Assembly (NCBI RefSeq): GCF_901000735.1
Contig: NC_081545.1
Span: forward strand, 17,554,758 to 17,618,757
Origin: Corylus avellana
Lineage: Eukaryota; Streptophyta; Magnoliopsida; Fagales; Betulaceae
Direction of reading: 5' to 3'
DNA: 64,000 nucleotides
Part shown: positions 45,890 to 57,822 of the stretch, in pieces
How positions within the stretch are numbered: the stretch's first letter is position 1
How the letters are laid out: the number at the start of each line of letters is the position of its first letter
Notes under the pieces: model-generated
What the model saw: only the letters and a program-made list of their open reading frames with translations
What the model was told of the DNA's origin: nothing
Database searches by the model: none
Made by a program: the position numbers and the translations under genes

Positions 45890-46560
45890 GATAAGTGCCA
45901 AATATTGCATACTTGGACCCCTTTATTTACATTAGTTAATCCTTTAGCTGTGTCGTTATTTAATATTTTCTATTAGTTTTGTGTTTTTAATGTTTTGTAG
46001 GTCAATAAAAAAAAACTACAGCTTTAAAGGGAAAAATGCAAAGTTTGGAAGAAAGCATACTTTGAGAAGACCTAGATGATGTGGTTAAATCTAACCAATC
46101 TAAGAAAAGGTTAAATCGAATTAAAGATCAGATTGGATAAAATTTCGGATTTAATTCAAATTTAGATTTTGCACACATCTCAATATTTTGACCATAACTT
46201 TCTGCTCAAATATTGGATTGAAGTGATTCAAATAGAATTGGAAAGCTAACTCAAAATACTACAATTCGTTTGGAAATAGGATTTTCCTTATTCGAACGGT
46301 TACTATGCCAAAATTGCCCCGCAATCAAAGAACACAAATCTGGACGAATCCTATTCCGATTTTAGACTTCTATTTTGACTGGGAGACAGACCTCCGAATC
46401 ATCTAGGTTTAATAGGGCTTCTAGGACTTCCCTAAGCCTATAAATAGACCTCTTTGTATTCAAGAAAAGATATATAGAATTTCAAAGAGCAAAATTCTAC
46501 AGTTTTTCTCTTTTTAATTTAGGTTTTCTTTAGATTTAGGTCTTATAGTTTGTGTCCAAA
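45890..46560 (+). mobile_element. LTR fragment related to the solo LTR at 8065-9564
   Basis: It starts tgataagtgccaaatattgc and keeps blocks in the same order as 8065-8760: the gttaatcc stretch, taggtc..aaa, gaagacctaga.gatgtgg, tattttgaccataactttc.gctcaaatat, and ctataaatagacctct. The LTR promoter TATA is ctataaata at about 46439. No end could be found. Confidence 0.75.
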
Positions 46561-47049
46561 CCTTGGCTATAGATATATGAAAATATAAACTAGACTCCAA
46601 AATATACCTAGGGGAAATAGGTGTTTAACAAAAATGAATGTAGAATTAAAAAAAAAATGCAACAATCAATTATCAAATATGAAAAGCAGTAAATCAAAGA
46701 GAGATATATTTTGGTGATGAAGTGGAAACATTTTGAAAAACCTTTCAAAAGTAAAACCACTACGGGGAAGCAAAACCCAGAAAATCACTAAAAGAAAATA
46801 TAGGTTACAAACACAAGGACATTACAACCCTTTGCAACTCTATGCTCTGTAAGATCAATAAGCTTCCCACTTGTCCCCTAGCTCGACAATCTTCTTGGAG
46901 TGATTCTCCTTTACCGAACCTCTGATAGGCTTCTTGATGTTGTTAATGATCTTTGATAAAGGCATAAACTTTTACTCTAAGATCGACTAACCCTAATGCT
47001 CAATATATAAAAAGCTCTCTTAGCACATAGGAATCTAATGTAGAAATCC

Positions 47050-47500
47050 TTACAATTTCATGCATAGCAGCTTCCTATATATAGGCTACAAGAAAACCTA
47101 ATACAAGCTAAAATAACAAGAAATCCAAGTACAAATCAGAATAGGATTCATCCAGATTTTTGTACTTATATTGCAAGAAAATTTTGGCATAGTAAACGTT
47201 CGAATTAGGAAACTCTTATCTCATAGAGATTTGTTGTAATTTGCATTAGCTTTCAAATGTGGCCAATTTAACCTCAATTAGATACATGAGATGAAAGTTA
47301 TGGTCAAAATACTGAGACATGTGCAGAATATGAAACTTAATTGAATCCGATTTTAACTCTAGTTAAAGAAATTCTGATTTTCTCATTTCCTTAATTTGAT
47401 TAAACTTAACCACATCATATAGGTTTTCTATTATGATTGGTTTGGCTTAACCACACTTCTAGGTCTTCTCTAGATATCTCGTATGTATACTCTTCAAATG
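47050..47500 (-). mobile_element. Inverted LTR fragment of the same family
   Basis: The complement contains gaagacctagaag, aaccaatcataatag, acctatatgatgtggttaag and tattttgaccataactttc, in the order of 8200-8470. It faces the copy at 45890-46560, so the two form a large imperfect inverted repeat. Confidence 0.75.
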
Positions 47501-49365
47501 CCATTACAGATGAGCTTCTCAAAGTTCCTTCACAGCTATACCTTGATCAAATTGTCCCCAAAATAACTTACATCCAAATTAAATTTGTCACTAAATTAGC
47601 CAATTAAAAAACCTAACAATTTGTAGAGATTCCAAAGCCAAATCCAACTCCGGAAACGAGTTTCTTGGCATTAGATCGTGGTTTGAGGTAAATCCATAAA
47701 CCCTAGCTTTTATTGAGGTTGAGTTGATTTTTTGGGGTTTTGTTCAATCTCCCAAATTCCGTTAGGGTTTTTACAATTTGTGGAGTTCTAAGTTTGTATT
47801 AAGCATCGGGTAGGAGTTTCGTGTGCCGAAACTTCAGATTTTACCAAAGACTATGGTAAGACTCAAAACCCTAGAATTTTCCTAGGTGTAGAGTTTTGGT
47901 GTCTAACCCTTGAATGCCTTGAATCCTTAAAGAAATGTTTATTGGAAACCCTAGAACGCTATGAGTTGCCTTTTTGTGAGATACTTGTGATGCTCAAAGT
48001 ATCTATATGGTGTGTAGAGATATTATAGTTAGAGTTAGGCCTAAATGTGTGTTTACAATGTGATTGTAGTGGTATATTGCAAGGCTTGTGTTGGTGGAAG
48101 TTCATCACAAGCTCTAGTCAACCGGATATTCTAAGTATTTTACTTACTGAGCAAAAAAACCGTTTTTCAAAATGCGTTCAAAGCAAGATATAGATATTTG
48201 ATTTTGAGCCGACATTACTTTTGACATAAAACATGATTTGTGATGCCTTGATGATTTGATGATGATTTATGAGATGTTTTGATGATGAATGTTTATGAAT
48301 GATTTCTATAAGCTTTTATATAGTTGGGGTTTATTATTATGAAATATGGTGGGATTTTTGTAAGCACCAAGCCTTGATGGTTTGCATGATTTAAGACATT
48401 AACATATGATTTCATAATATAGTATATGAATAGTACATGAGTAAAAAGATTTGATGACATGACCACAAGCATGACAGGAAACGAAATGAAAACTACATGA
48501 TGTCATTGTACAGCAAACAGTTCTTAGTAGTGGAGATTGTGGAGTTTTCTCACTACTATGGAGCAAGTCCCCCCATGAAAATGCAACGTATGACAATAAA
48601 TGATGATGGTAATGATGATGGTATATTATGATGATGTTGATGGTATATAATGTTATGTATATGACAACGATGAAATATGAGCATACGAGGAACTTTGCTT
48701 TATAATGTTTTACGATATGATTTACGTGGAATGTCTTACTAGACATATCAGTATACATATATATGTGACTGAAGATATAGCAGAGCATATGTATATCATT
48801 ATGGTTGGTTCTGGATATGATGCTTTATGATGATTTATATGAAGTTTTTATGCTAGATGTATTAGTTTTTATTTTTCTTTATGAATTGTGAGAGTGATTA
48901 ATGAGAATATACAGGATCCTCTCTAGTTTATTTGAACTGGAGAATATTCAGTTAATTATAGTGGAGGGATATTTTTGTCTTTTTACTTTTTGAGAAGACA
49001 AAAATACTCCTCCATTATAACTCCAAATTCTTGGCAATATGTAGGAGGGTCATTAATTTGTAGTGGGAAGGGCATTTATTGTAAAATTGATGAGATGTAG
49101 GAGCCAATTTTCTTCACTTCATCAGTCAACTATCATCTATCATTTGTAACCATTTGGATTCCATCAAACATCACCTTACCCAAATATAAATTTTGTATCA
49201 TATTTAATTTAATTTATCTTTCCAAACATATTTTCTCAATTTTGTTTTATGTTTTCTAAACCATACAAACATATTTTATTTTATTTTTTTCGGTATTCAC
49301 AATTTTAAAAACAATACAAAAAATAAAATAGATCACGCACTCAAACCAGCCTAAGAGCCTAACTA
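47501..49365. other. LTR-like, non-coding DNA
   Basis: It has motifs of gypsy LTRs (for example ggatattctaagtattttacttactgagc at 48124-48153) and long gat/atg-rich stretches. I see no gene; the ORFs here have no domain. Confidence 0.4.
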
Positions 49366-49559
49366 AGACTCTGTTTGTTTCAGCGTAAAATGTTTTCCAG
49401 AAACTGTTTTCCATATTTTTCGGTGTTCGGTGAGATGAAAAATAATAGTCAACGAAAAATATTTCCTGTTTGACCAAAAAACGCCTCTTTAATTTTTGAA
49501 AAATGGCTTTCATTTTTTAAAATTGTAAACTATTTTCGAGTTTGAGCATCTTATTCTCA

Positions 49560-49915
49560 AATCTTGCTTGGACCCGACTAGGACATTGCCAGGACCTACT
49601 GAGACTTGACTGGGACCTCGTCGAAACCCAATCGGGCGGACCCTGTTGGGACTTGACTGGGACCCCACCAAGACCCGCCAGGACCGGACTGAGACTTGAC
49701 CGGGAGCCCACCGAGACTTGACTGGAAGCCCACTAAGACTTGAATGGTACCTGACCGGGACCCGACGAGGGCCCAATGGGGACTTGACTGGGACCTAACC
49801 AAACTTGACCAAGACCATTCTGGGACCCGGCCGGAACCTGGTTAGAGCACTGCCGAGACTCAGTCATGACATCGCCTAGACTTAATTAGGACTCGGTCGG
49901 AACCTAATCGTGACA
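49560..49915. repeat. Minisatellite of ~17-bp units (gacttgactgggaccc)
   Basis: About twenty degenerate units of the form gacttgactgggacccg/caccgagacttgac. Base composition is much more GC-rich than the flanks. The open frames over it are repeat translations only. It lies near ctctgtttgtttcagcgtaaaatg (49371), a motif of a common plant DNA-transposon family, so it may be that element's interior. Confidence 0.8.
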
Positions 49916-50316
49916 TTTTCGTAATTTAAAATTTAATATAATTAAATGAAAAAACATGTATATATAAAAAAAAATATATTTATGTAGGTGCCAAAATATT
50001 TGTTTAGGCAAAATACTATTCATCCCACTTTTTCATTTTTTCAACATTTTCTTACTTTTTACTTTATATCAATTATTTTTTATTACTATTCAAATAAAAA
50101 AATTACTATAAAACAAAATATTTTTATATTTTCATACGAAACATTTTTATTTTTTCATTTTTTCAAAAAAAATCATTCTTACTTTTTTTTCACATCAATC
50201 AATTTTTACTACAATATCATATCAAACCAAAATTGAAATGAAATCGTTTATCGAACAAACTATAGAGAACAAAAGTTGCAAGCGAAAAACAAATCTGATC
50301 AAAGGAAGTCGGACAA

Positions 50317-50353
<37 letters not shown>

Positions 50354-51119
50354 ACTTCGAAGGTAGAAAAAAGTGAAAAGAGGTTGAGGATAATCCCGTA
50401 TGTCATTAATCAAATCCCATGCGGGGACAGGTACACTTGATTTCCAGGTCCAAAGGGGTATCCTTCCTTAATTATTCCAAAAGCCATTCATTATTATTAC
50501 CTGTACTTTCTTCTTTTTATGCACCAGCTTCTGAAATTAACCTCCACCGCTAATTACTAAACTTCACATTACTCCACCCATCTTCAGACGCGTGTTCAAC
50601 ACGCGTTTCTACCTTCACTTCACTCTTTTTTCTTTTTTTTTTTATTTGACAATTTTTACGTAACACTTTTTACAAACACACTTTTAAATTTCGACTGTCA
50701 AATCGATGAAATACAAATTGTCGATAAAAACTCAAACCAACAAAATGTAAAGGGGACAAAATGATGATTATGTTATTTCAAGTCAAAATTTTGCAACACT
50801 GAGTCACGTGTGCAACTTTCGGTAACTTTTAACGCCAAAATCTGATGTAAATAATTTCTAACTAAATTTCTACTCTTTATTTATTTCTAATATTAGAGAG
50901 CCAAAGAAAGAGTAAAAAAAAAAGTGAGACAAAAAAAAAATATTAATAAACAAAATTTATAGTATAAATAGTAAATAACCATATTTCTATAGTCGCGGCA
51001 GGATTCTTTTTATAGTTTTTTATTTTTTATGAAAGCAATAAATATCTATAACCGAGAATTTGGACAATATTCTAAAAACAAATAAGTATCTTTTTAATTT
51101 CAAATGAAAATTGATGTGC
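49916..51119. other. AT-rich, non-coding DNA
   Basis: Very AT-rich. It has an A-run at about 50321-50349 and motifs (actttttcatttttt, atcaattttta) repeated at about 50020-50215. No gene is seen. Confidence 0.5.
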
Positions 51120-51865
51120 ATGTAGAGAAAGCATAGCAGAGTGGAGGACGGGGTTAGGACTCCCTCCTCCCTGCCTTTTCTTCTTTCTCCTTCTCCTTCA
51201 TTTTTTCTGTCTCTATTGTAAATCGACTAGGGTGTGTGTGTCAATGGTCCTCGGGATACTTTCTAGCCACATGTGGCTGGCCAACGATGGCGCGTAGAAC
51301 GCGTGATTGTGTGCTGGTTTCTATTATTGTATTTTCGTTGTTTTTTAAAAAATAATGTATTATCTCTAGATCTACTTTTAGTAGCGATCTATAGGTGGAA
51401 TGTTATTCATTTTCTTAGGTTTTGTTTTCATGAATCTTTAAGAATAATAGAATTGGTTTCCGATCGGTCTTTTGTTTTCTTATGATTCATTTTCTAATAG
51501 CAAACCATATACCAATGACAGATGAATTATCAGACATAAAGAAGAATTGTCACTATGGTAGAGGCAGTGAAAGAGATTGTGCTTGATAAAGCACTAGTAG
51601 CGAAAATGAAAAAGCTTGGGAATCAATGATCTGGCAACGGATAGAGACTTGATTCGTCGAAATTTGTTATAGATCTGAAATTGATTGGGACGGTGACTTT
51701 TCATAGATATTGTCTTATAATAGCCCGAGAAGTTATTGTGTATGTCATAGATAATGTTTGAATTGTAAAAATTTCAAATTGTATCTTTGGCATTGTACAA
51801 AGCATTTTATCCCATTTGATTGTTATATCAATAAAAAGATAATTCGTTAAAAAAAAAAAAAAAAT
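51120..51865 (+). mobile_element. Possible retroposed sequence ending in poly(A)
   Basis: A GC-richer start (ctccctcctccctgcc) and an end at aataaaaagataattcgtt followed by ~15 A suggest a reverse-transcribed RNA or LINE tail. I did not find a target duplication or a recognisable coding region. Low confidence. Confidence 0.3.
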
Positions 51866-52082
51866 GAATATGGTCAAAATTTAATATTATAGCATTTAAT
51901 GATATAAATATATCGAGTTACCGTCTGGTTCACTCAACACATAGTAAAATCAATTAAAAGTAAAAGTTAGGCTCATGGAATGCCAGCAATTGAGAGACTG
52001 CTAATTAGCTGTCTTTTTCAATGCAGATATGTCTTTCTTAAGCAATGTAGCAAGTTATGATTGAACCAATTACATATTATGT

Positions 52083-52935
52083 GTTAGAGATCGTTGGGTT
52101 ATTAAGAGTGAAATATAACACCAATTACACTTATAAACTGATCATCAGCCATTTTCATAACCGATGTAAAATAACTCCAACAAGCTTATAAACGAGGTTG
52201 GAAGATTAGAACCAACTAACTCAAGAGATGAGGCTTTCCCTCATACTTATAAAGTGATCACCAGCCCCTTCTACAACCGATATGGGATAACCCTAGCAGC
52301 GACAACCTGTTTCTCCCGTAGACTGTTGGGTCGAGATTTGTTGGTAAACATAAGCTCTGATACCAGTGTTAGGTGATCTTGGGCCTCTTTCAACCTCAAA
52401 AGCTAACTCAAGAGGTGCGGCTTTTCCTCACATCTATAAACTGACCACCAACTCATTCTACAACCGACATGGGATAACCTCAACAATCTCCCCCTCACAC
52501 ATCGGGCCTTGGGTTGGAGCAGCGACAACCCATTTCTCCCGTGGACTGTTGGGCCAAGACTTGTTAGTAAACCTGAGCTCTGATACTAGTGTTGAATAGT
52601 CTTGGGCCTTTCTCAACCCTAAAAGCTAGCTCATGAGGTGAGGTTTTCCTCATACTTATAAAGTGACCATCAGCCCCTTTCACAACCGATGTGCGATAAC
52701 CCCAACCCCAACAATCTCTCTCTCACACATCGGGCCCTAGGTCTGAGCAGCAACAACCCGTTTTTTTCATGACTGTTGGATCGATACATGTTGGTTAACC
52801 TGGGCTCTCATACCAGTGTTAGGTGGTCTTGGACCTCTCTCAACCCTAAAAGTTAGCTCAAGAGGTGAGGCTTTCTCTCACACTTATAAACTCACCACCA
52901 ACCCCTTCTACAACCGATGTGAGATAATTCCAACA
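52083..52935 (-). mobile_element. Tandem array of a TRIM element with ~120-bp LTRs
   Basis: LTR-like units (minus sense TGTTGGGGTTATCCCACATCGG...) are clear at 52367-52485, 52590-52713 and 52817-52935. Diverged or partial units lie at 52083-52186 and about 52200-52299. Each internal piece (~65-105 bp) ends with agctctgatacca or a near variant (complement of the tRNA-Met primer site TGGTATCAGAGC) and begins with the complement of a purine tract (atctccccctcacac). Alternating LTR-internal-LTR chains like this arise by recombination between LTRs. No coding capacity. Confidence 0.85.
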
Positions 52936-53660
52936 AGGTTTTCATATAAGTTTGTATGAAAAAGAGCCAAGTAATTAATTAATTAATTAATTATTTTTGA
53001 ACATTAATTAATTAATGGCCTTGCATATCCAATCCATCTAGCTAGAACAGTCTGGCTATGGACCCTTTCATGAAGTGTCCCCCACTTAATAAATGGTAGC
53101 TACTAGCTAGGTCCCAATCATCATAATGCAACCTTAATAAAAACAAAATTACAGAGGTGGGTAACAAAAAGTAATGAAATCCAGACAAAATTAATAACTT
53201 TGGTACCAAAAAGCAAATTGCATGGATGGAGAAGATTAATAACTTTCTGAACGTGCCCGGCTGGCTATTAATCACATAGCTATCATTTGATATATAATAA
53301 TAGTTGTTGGAGTTTACATGAAAAAGATTAAAGCCAATTGTTTTCACATTTGTTAATGGTTTCCAACTTGTAGACGTCCCACAAAAACTTAAAAAAGGCA
53401 TCATTTAGTCCCATTTCATGTGAACCAGAGCTGCACAAGAAAAAGAAAATAATATTTATGTCACTTTCTTTTTCTTTTGTAAATAAAAAAACCTTTCTAG
53501 TGAGTGTCTAATTTAAAAAAAAAAAAAAAAAAAAAGGAAAAATTTCACTTATCATACTTGATCTTTCATTATTTTTGAAATGATATCATTCAACTTTAAA
53601 CATATCAATTTAATGTATCAATCTTTCAACTTTTTTCAATTTTACTTATCCGTATTAAAA
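52936..53660. other. Intergenic, no gene seen
   Basis: It includes an (AATT)n run at about 52976-52993 and a poly(A) run near 53515. A 120-codon minus ORF (53042-53404) has no domain and biased, hydrophobic composition, so I do not call it. Confidence 0.5.
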
Positions 53661-53754
53661 TTTTCAAAATACTTATGTTTTTAAAAGATTTAGGCATGGG
53701 TACGTATTTTTCAAAATACTTATGTTTTTAAAAGATTTAGGCATGGGTACGTAT
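53661..53754. repeat. Perfect or near-perfect 47-bp tandem duplication
   Basis: 53661-53707 and 53708-53754 share ttttcaaaatacttatg...ggcatgggtacgta. Confidence 0.88.
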
Positions 53755-53997
53755 TTTTTAAAATTTCATTAAAACTTATCTAACGCCTGAATTCTTGCAA
53801 TTTTTTTCTTAAAAAAAAAAAAAAATAAGGGTTATTTTGAGAATTTTGACACATGAAAAGTCCTAACAGAGAGGTAAAATTGGAAAAAAAATGAAAAATG
53901 GATATATCAAATAAACAATATTTAAAGTTAAAAAATATGATTACAAAAATGATAAAAAAATCAACACTAATAGGTGAAGTTTCTCCTTTAGAAAAAA

Positions 53998-55120
53998 GGG
54001 TTAAATACTAAATACCCCCATGGAATTTGACAACTTTATTTTTACCCTATGGGATTTGGTTTTTATCACCGGAGGTCCCTGTAGTTTTGATAAATGACCA
54101 AGTTAGTCCCTCTGTCAGTTGACCGTTAGTTGACCTAACGAAATTTCACGTGGACCAATCAGATGTTGACACGTGGTACCTACTTCATTTTTTTAAAAAA
54201 ATTAAAAAAAATGTATTTTTTTTTTTAAAAAAAAAAGAAAAGAAAAGAAAAAAAAAATTGGGGGTGGCTCCCTTGGCCGTTTGGGGGTGGCTCGACAACT
54301 CCCTTTGGCCATGGGGTGGCCGAAACCACCCCCAATGGTGGTTGAAGTGGTTCCCGACCACTTGCCGTGGAGAGCTCCATAGAGATTGGCCAGAACCAGC
54401 AGAGTGCCCGGGGGAGATTTGGATTCTGACCCTGCCATAGCAGGGGTGGCTTGGCCAAGCCACCCCGTTGGAGACTCAGAGAATTGACCAAGCCACTTGG
54501 ATTGGAGCCAAGGGGGTGGCTCGGCCAAAGCCATCCCGTTGAGAGTGGGGTGGTTTGTGCCTCCCTAGGCTCATCTGACCACCAGGTACCCGGGGGGTGG
54601 CCACCCCAGGCACCAGCGGTGTAGAGGCCACCCGTTGGAATAAGGGAGTTTGGGCCTCCTTGGGCACCAGCGGGTGGCACAAACCCTTGTTGGAGCCAAG
54701 GTGGCGGGGGGTGGTTTCGGCCACCCCCTAGGCTCCATGAGGGTGGCCCAGCACCCACTGAGGGTGGTTTCGGCCATCCCTTTGGGCACCAATGGGGTGG
54801 CTTGGCCACCCTCTTGGAGCCAAGGCCACCCCCAAATGGCCAAGGGGGTGGCTCCCAATTTTTTTCATTTTTTTTTGTTTTTATTTATTTATTTATTTTT
54901 AAATATATATTTTTTTAATTGAAAAAAAAATTAAGTATGTGTTACGTATTAACATTTGATTGGTTCACGTGGAATTTCGTTAGGTCAACTAACGGTTAAC
55001 TGACGGAAGAACTAACTTGGTCATTTATCAAAATTGCAGGGACCTTTTGTGATAAAAACCAAACCCAACAAAAATAAAAATAAAATTATCAAACCCCAAG
55101 AAATATCAAGTATTTAACCC
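53998..55120. mobile_element. MULE-like foldback element with ~190-bp inverted repeats and GC-rich core
   Basis: 53998-54185 is inverted at about 54930-55120. Shared blocks are gggttaaatact, ggtttggtttttatcac, ttttgataaatgaccaagttagt and cgttagttgacctaacgaaatt. Flanks tagaaaaaa (53989-53997) and taaaaaaaa (55121-55129) are an 8-of-9 duplication, the Mutator size. The core (54262-54855) is built of variants of ggggtggctcggccaagccacccc in both orientations and would form strong secondary structure. The many ORFs over it are composition artefacts. Confidence 0.8.
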
Positions 55121-55129
55121 TAAAAAAAA

Positions 55130-55977
55130 AAATGTTATCCATTGCGCATTCTTATGAGTGGTAAAAAGAAAGTACTTTGCATACTTACTGGCTCTACAGT
55201 CTCTCGGAAAGGAAAAACTCATGAGTTTCACTTTTTAACTATTTTGTCTGTCGTTCTTACTTCTTATAGAGGGTAAAAGAAAAGACAAAAAATTTGTCAT
55301 GGATGATGCGTCCATGATGTATGGCATGCTGGAGTGCAATACGCATGGTGAGAAAACGACAGGCAAGGAGATGACTTTAATTAGTGGTGTGCCCACCTGA
55401 AATCTAGTCTACTCTTACAAATCAAGTCTACATATACAAATAAGGAAAGGTTAAAAAGTAAAAATAGATAGGTAGATAAAACATTATCCTCTGACCTCAG
55501 CCTTAGGTATTATCAATCTTATATTATTTATTTAAGTTTAATCATTTAAAATTCAAATTATTACCGTTTTAAATTTTGTCGACATTAATCTTGAATTAAA
55601 TTTTAGTTATTTTTTTTAATCGGATTATTCAACCGGCCATTAGATTCTGGGTTTCAAGGCCAATTACTGGCCCACAGGGAGAGTGAGAGTCTCAATTTGG
55701 GTTAAATTAGAATTCCTTGAAGAATCTAATACAACTAATTGAAATAGGACTCCAAATCTAATTCTCTTAGCACTCCCACATCAAGTTAAAGTAGAAGACC
55801 TAATCCAAGTTGAACTCTACCTCTTATCCTATAAATATGCTCCTACACCTGTCTACAATACATGGACTGAATTCTTATGCTCATATGCATTAAGCATTGA
55901 GCATTGAGCATACTTTTCTTTCGGGAATTGACTCCACGGCATAACGTGAAGAACGCTTCGTTCTAACAGTTTAGTGT
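55130..55977. other. Non-coding, probable LTR-derived DNA
   Basis: 55770-55960 (cctataaatatgctcc ... gcattgagcattgagcatact ... gaagaacgcttcgttctaaca) looks like an LTR promoter-to-leader region, but no mate or target duplication was found. Confidence 0.35.
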
Positions 55978-57131
55978 TGTTAGAATATATTATTTCCTTT
56001 GTTAGAATATTTTATATTTGCGTTATTTAATTTGTTATGTAGGGTTTATTTCTTTCCTTATGTATTTTAGGGTTTAATTTGGGTTTTTTGGTCACTATTC
56101 ATTCTCTCTCTCTATAAATAGAGAGTTATGTAATATTCATTGATATAGTGAATATACAAGATGTAGCCCATACATCTCTTTCCGCTTCCGCTCTCTTTTC
56201 TTTCTCTTTTAATATTTTATATATTTTATATATATATATATATATTTCAACATGGTATCAAAGCCTATATATTTTAACATGGTATCAGGGCCACGTTTCT
56301 GTTTCTGTGGCTTTCAATAAAAGTCTTATGACGTTTCTATGGTGTTTTCTAGCATTCTCTTCTGATGATCTCTTAATTTTGTTGTGATCCACGGCTTTAT
56401 TTATTGGCGAATCTTGGCACAATGCGGTTTTGGCCCTTCACGGGAATTTTAACGGCTAGTTTTTGTTCTCCGGTCTCATTGTCAGTTGCGGCTTGGCCCT
56501 TCACCGGATTCTTTTAGTGGCTTGTCTACGTTCTCCGGTATTTCTCCGGCCGTCACTTTCAGCCTTTCTCATCTTTGTTATTGGCGAACCCTGGCACAAT
56601 GTGGTTTGGCCTTTCAAGGGATTTAATGACTAGTTTTCGTTCTTCGACTGTCATTGTCAGTTGCGGCTTGACCCTTAACCGGATTCTTTTAGCAGCTTGT
56701 CTCTATTTTTCGGTATTTCTCCGGCTGTCACTTTCAGCCTTTCTCGCCGGCATTATCTTGATCCAACCATCGACTTCAAATACCTTCAATTTATTCTCTT
56801 TTCCAAACTCAAGCTTACACCTTAAGTTTGAGGGGGATGTTAGAATATATTATTTCCTTTGTTAGAATATTTTATATTTCTGTTATTTAATTTGTTATGT
56901 AGGGTTTATTTATTTCCTTATGTATTTTAGGGTTTAATTTGGGTTTCTTGGTCACTACTCATTCTCTCTCTCTATAAATAGAGAGTTATGTAATATTGAT
57001 TGATATAGTGAATATACAAGATGTAGCCCATACATCTCTTTCCGCTTCCGCTCTCTTTTCTTTCTCTTTTAGTATTTTATATATTTTATATATATATTTC
57101 AACATGGTATCAAAGCCTATATATTTTAACA
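55978..57131 (+). mobile_element. Copia-type TRIM / non-autonomous LTR retrotransposon (1154 bp)
   Basis: LTRs are 55978-56279 and 56838-57131 (TGTTAGAATATA...TATTTTAACA). The tRNA-Met primer site variant TGGTATCAGGGCC follows directly at 56280-56292. The polypurine tract aagtttgaggggga ends at 56837. Target duplication agtgt / agtgc (4 of 5). Each LTR also carries a second tggtatcaaagcc just inside its end. The LTR TATA is ctataaatagagag. No gag or pol. It is the same broad family as 685-2357. Confidence 0.9.
56399..56750 (+). repeat. ~175-bp direct duplication inside the TRIM
   Basis: 56399-56573 and 56578-56750 share ttattggcgaa.cctggcacaatg.ggttt.ggcc.ttca through cggtatttctccggc.gtcactttcagcctttctc. 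It makes up most of the 558-bp internal domain. Confidence 0.85.
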
Positions 57132-57800
57132 AGTGCCATCGTTCTTTTTTTAAAAAAAAATCCATAATTATGGTGATCACACGTTCAAGCTATATATAGC
57201 GTCAAGCCATTGGAGGGAGATGGCCTAAACCCCAGATTTTTGGTCATCGGCACAAATTCACGACTCGCTTATACTTATGCATCGGGTACCAAACTATGGC
57301 TACCAAAAACTCGTTGATATTCTATCTGCAGTGATGTGTCATCAAACCAAACACACTACATTTTAATGTTTAATGAATGATACGAATATAAAGCTTTGAG
57401 ATGTATAGTTGGAATGGTTGGTGGAGTTTGTTTTTCAGATAGCAATACTCATGTTCCAGCAGCTCCATAGCTCTCAAACACCTGAACACTGAAATCCCAC
57501 ATGCTCTTTGATCCATTAGATTTGACTATAGATCGATGAGGAAACAAAAAAGGGCAATCACTTGAGATCTGCGTTCAAATGGCATTAAACCAGTGCTTGC
57601 CCTCGTTACAAAAATGAGATAAGTTTATTCCTTGCGTTTTTATTTTATGTTTGCTTATTCCGCAATTTATAGAGCATGGCTGGAAAAGAGATGGCTACTT
57701 CTCTTAGCTTTAATAGTATTCTACCATTAATTGGGCTTGATCACGACCAATTGTGTTTCATACTATGGAAAGGAGTTCAGTGCACGCATGCTTAACTTGT
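57132..57800. other. Non-coding stretch before the sulfate-transporter remnant
   Basis: No recognisable coding segment. It could be the decayed intron upstream of the 57815 exon, since that exon is preceded by a good acceptor (tttttgcag). Confidence 0.4.
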
Positions 57801-57822
57801 GTATCTTTTTTCAACTTTTTGC

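Noticed and set aside
52300..52930. gctctgatacca motifs as possible tRNA gene pieces
   Set aside because: They are complements of retrotransposon primer binding sites; no cloverleaf can be drawn around them.
53042..53404. 120-codon minus-strand ORF
   Set aside because: It has no recognisable domain, and its hydrophobic residues come from T-rich DNA; no promoter or splice signals support it.
54150..54930. Long overlapping ORFs (up to 194 codons) on both strands
   Set aside because: They are translations of the GC-rich repetitive core of a MULE-like element, rich in Gly/Pro/Trp/His, with no domain and no splice or promoter context.
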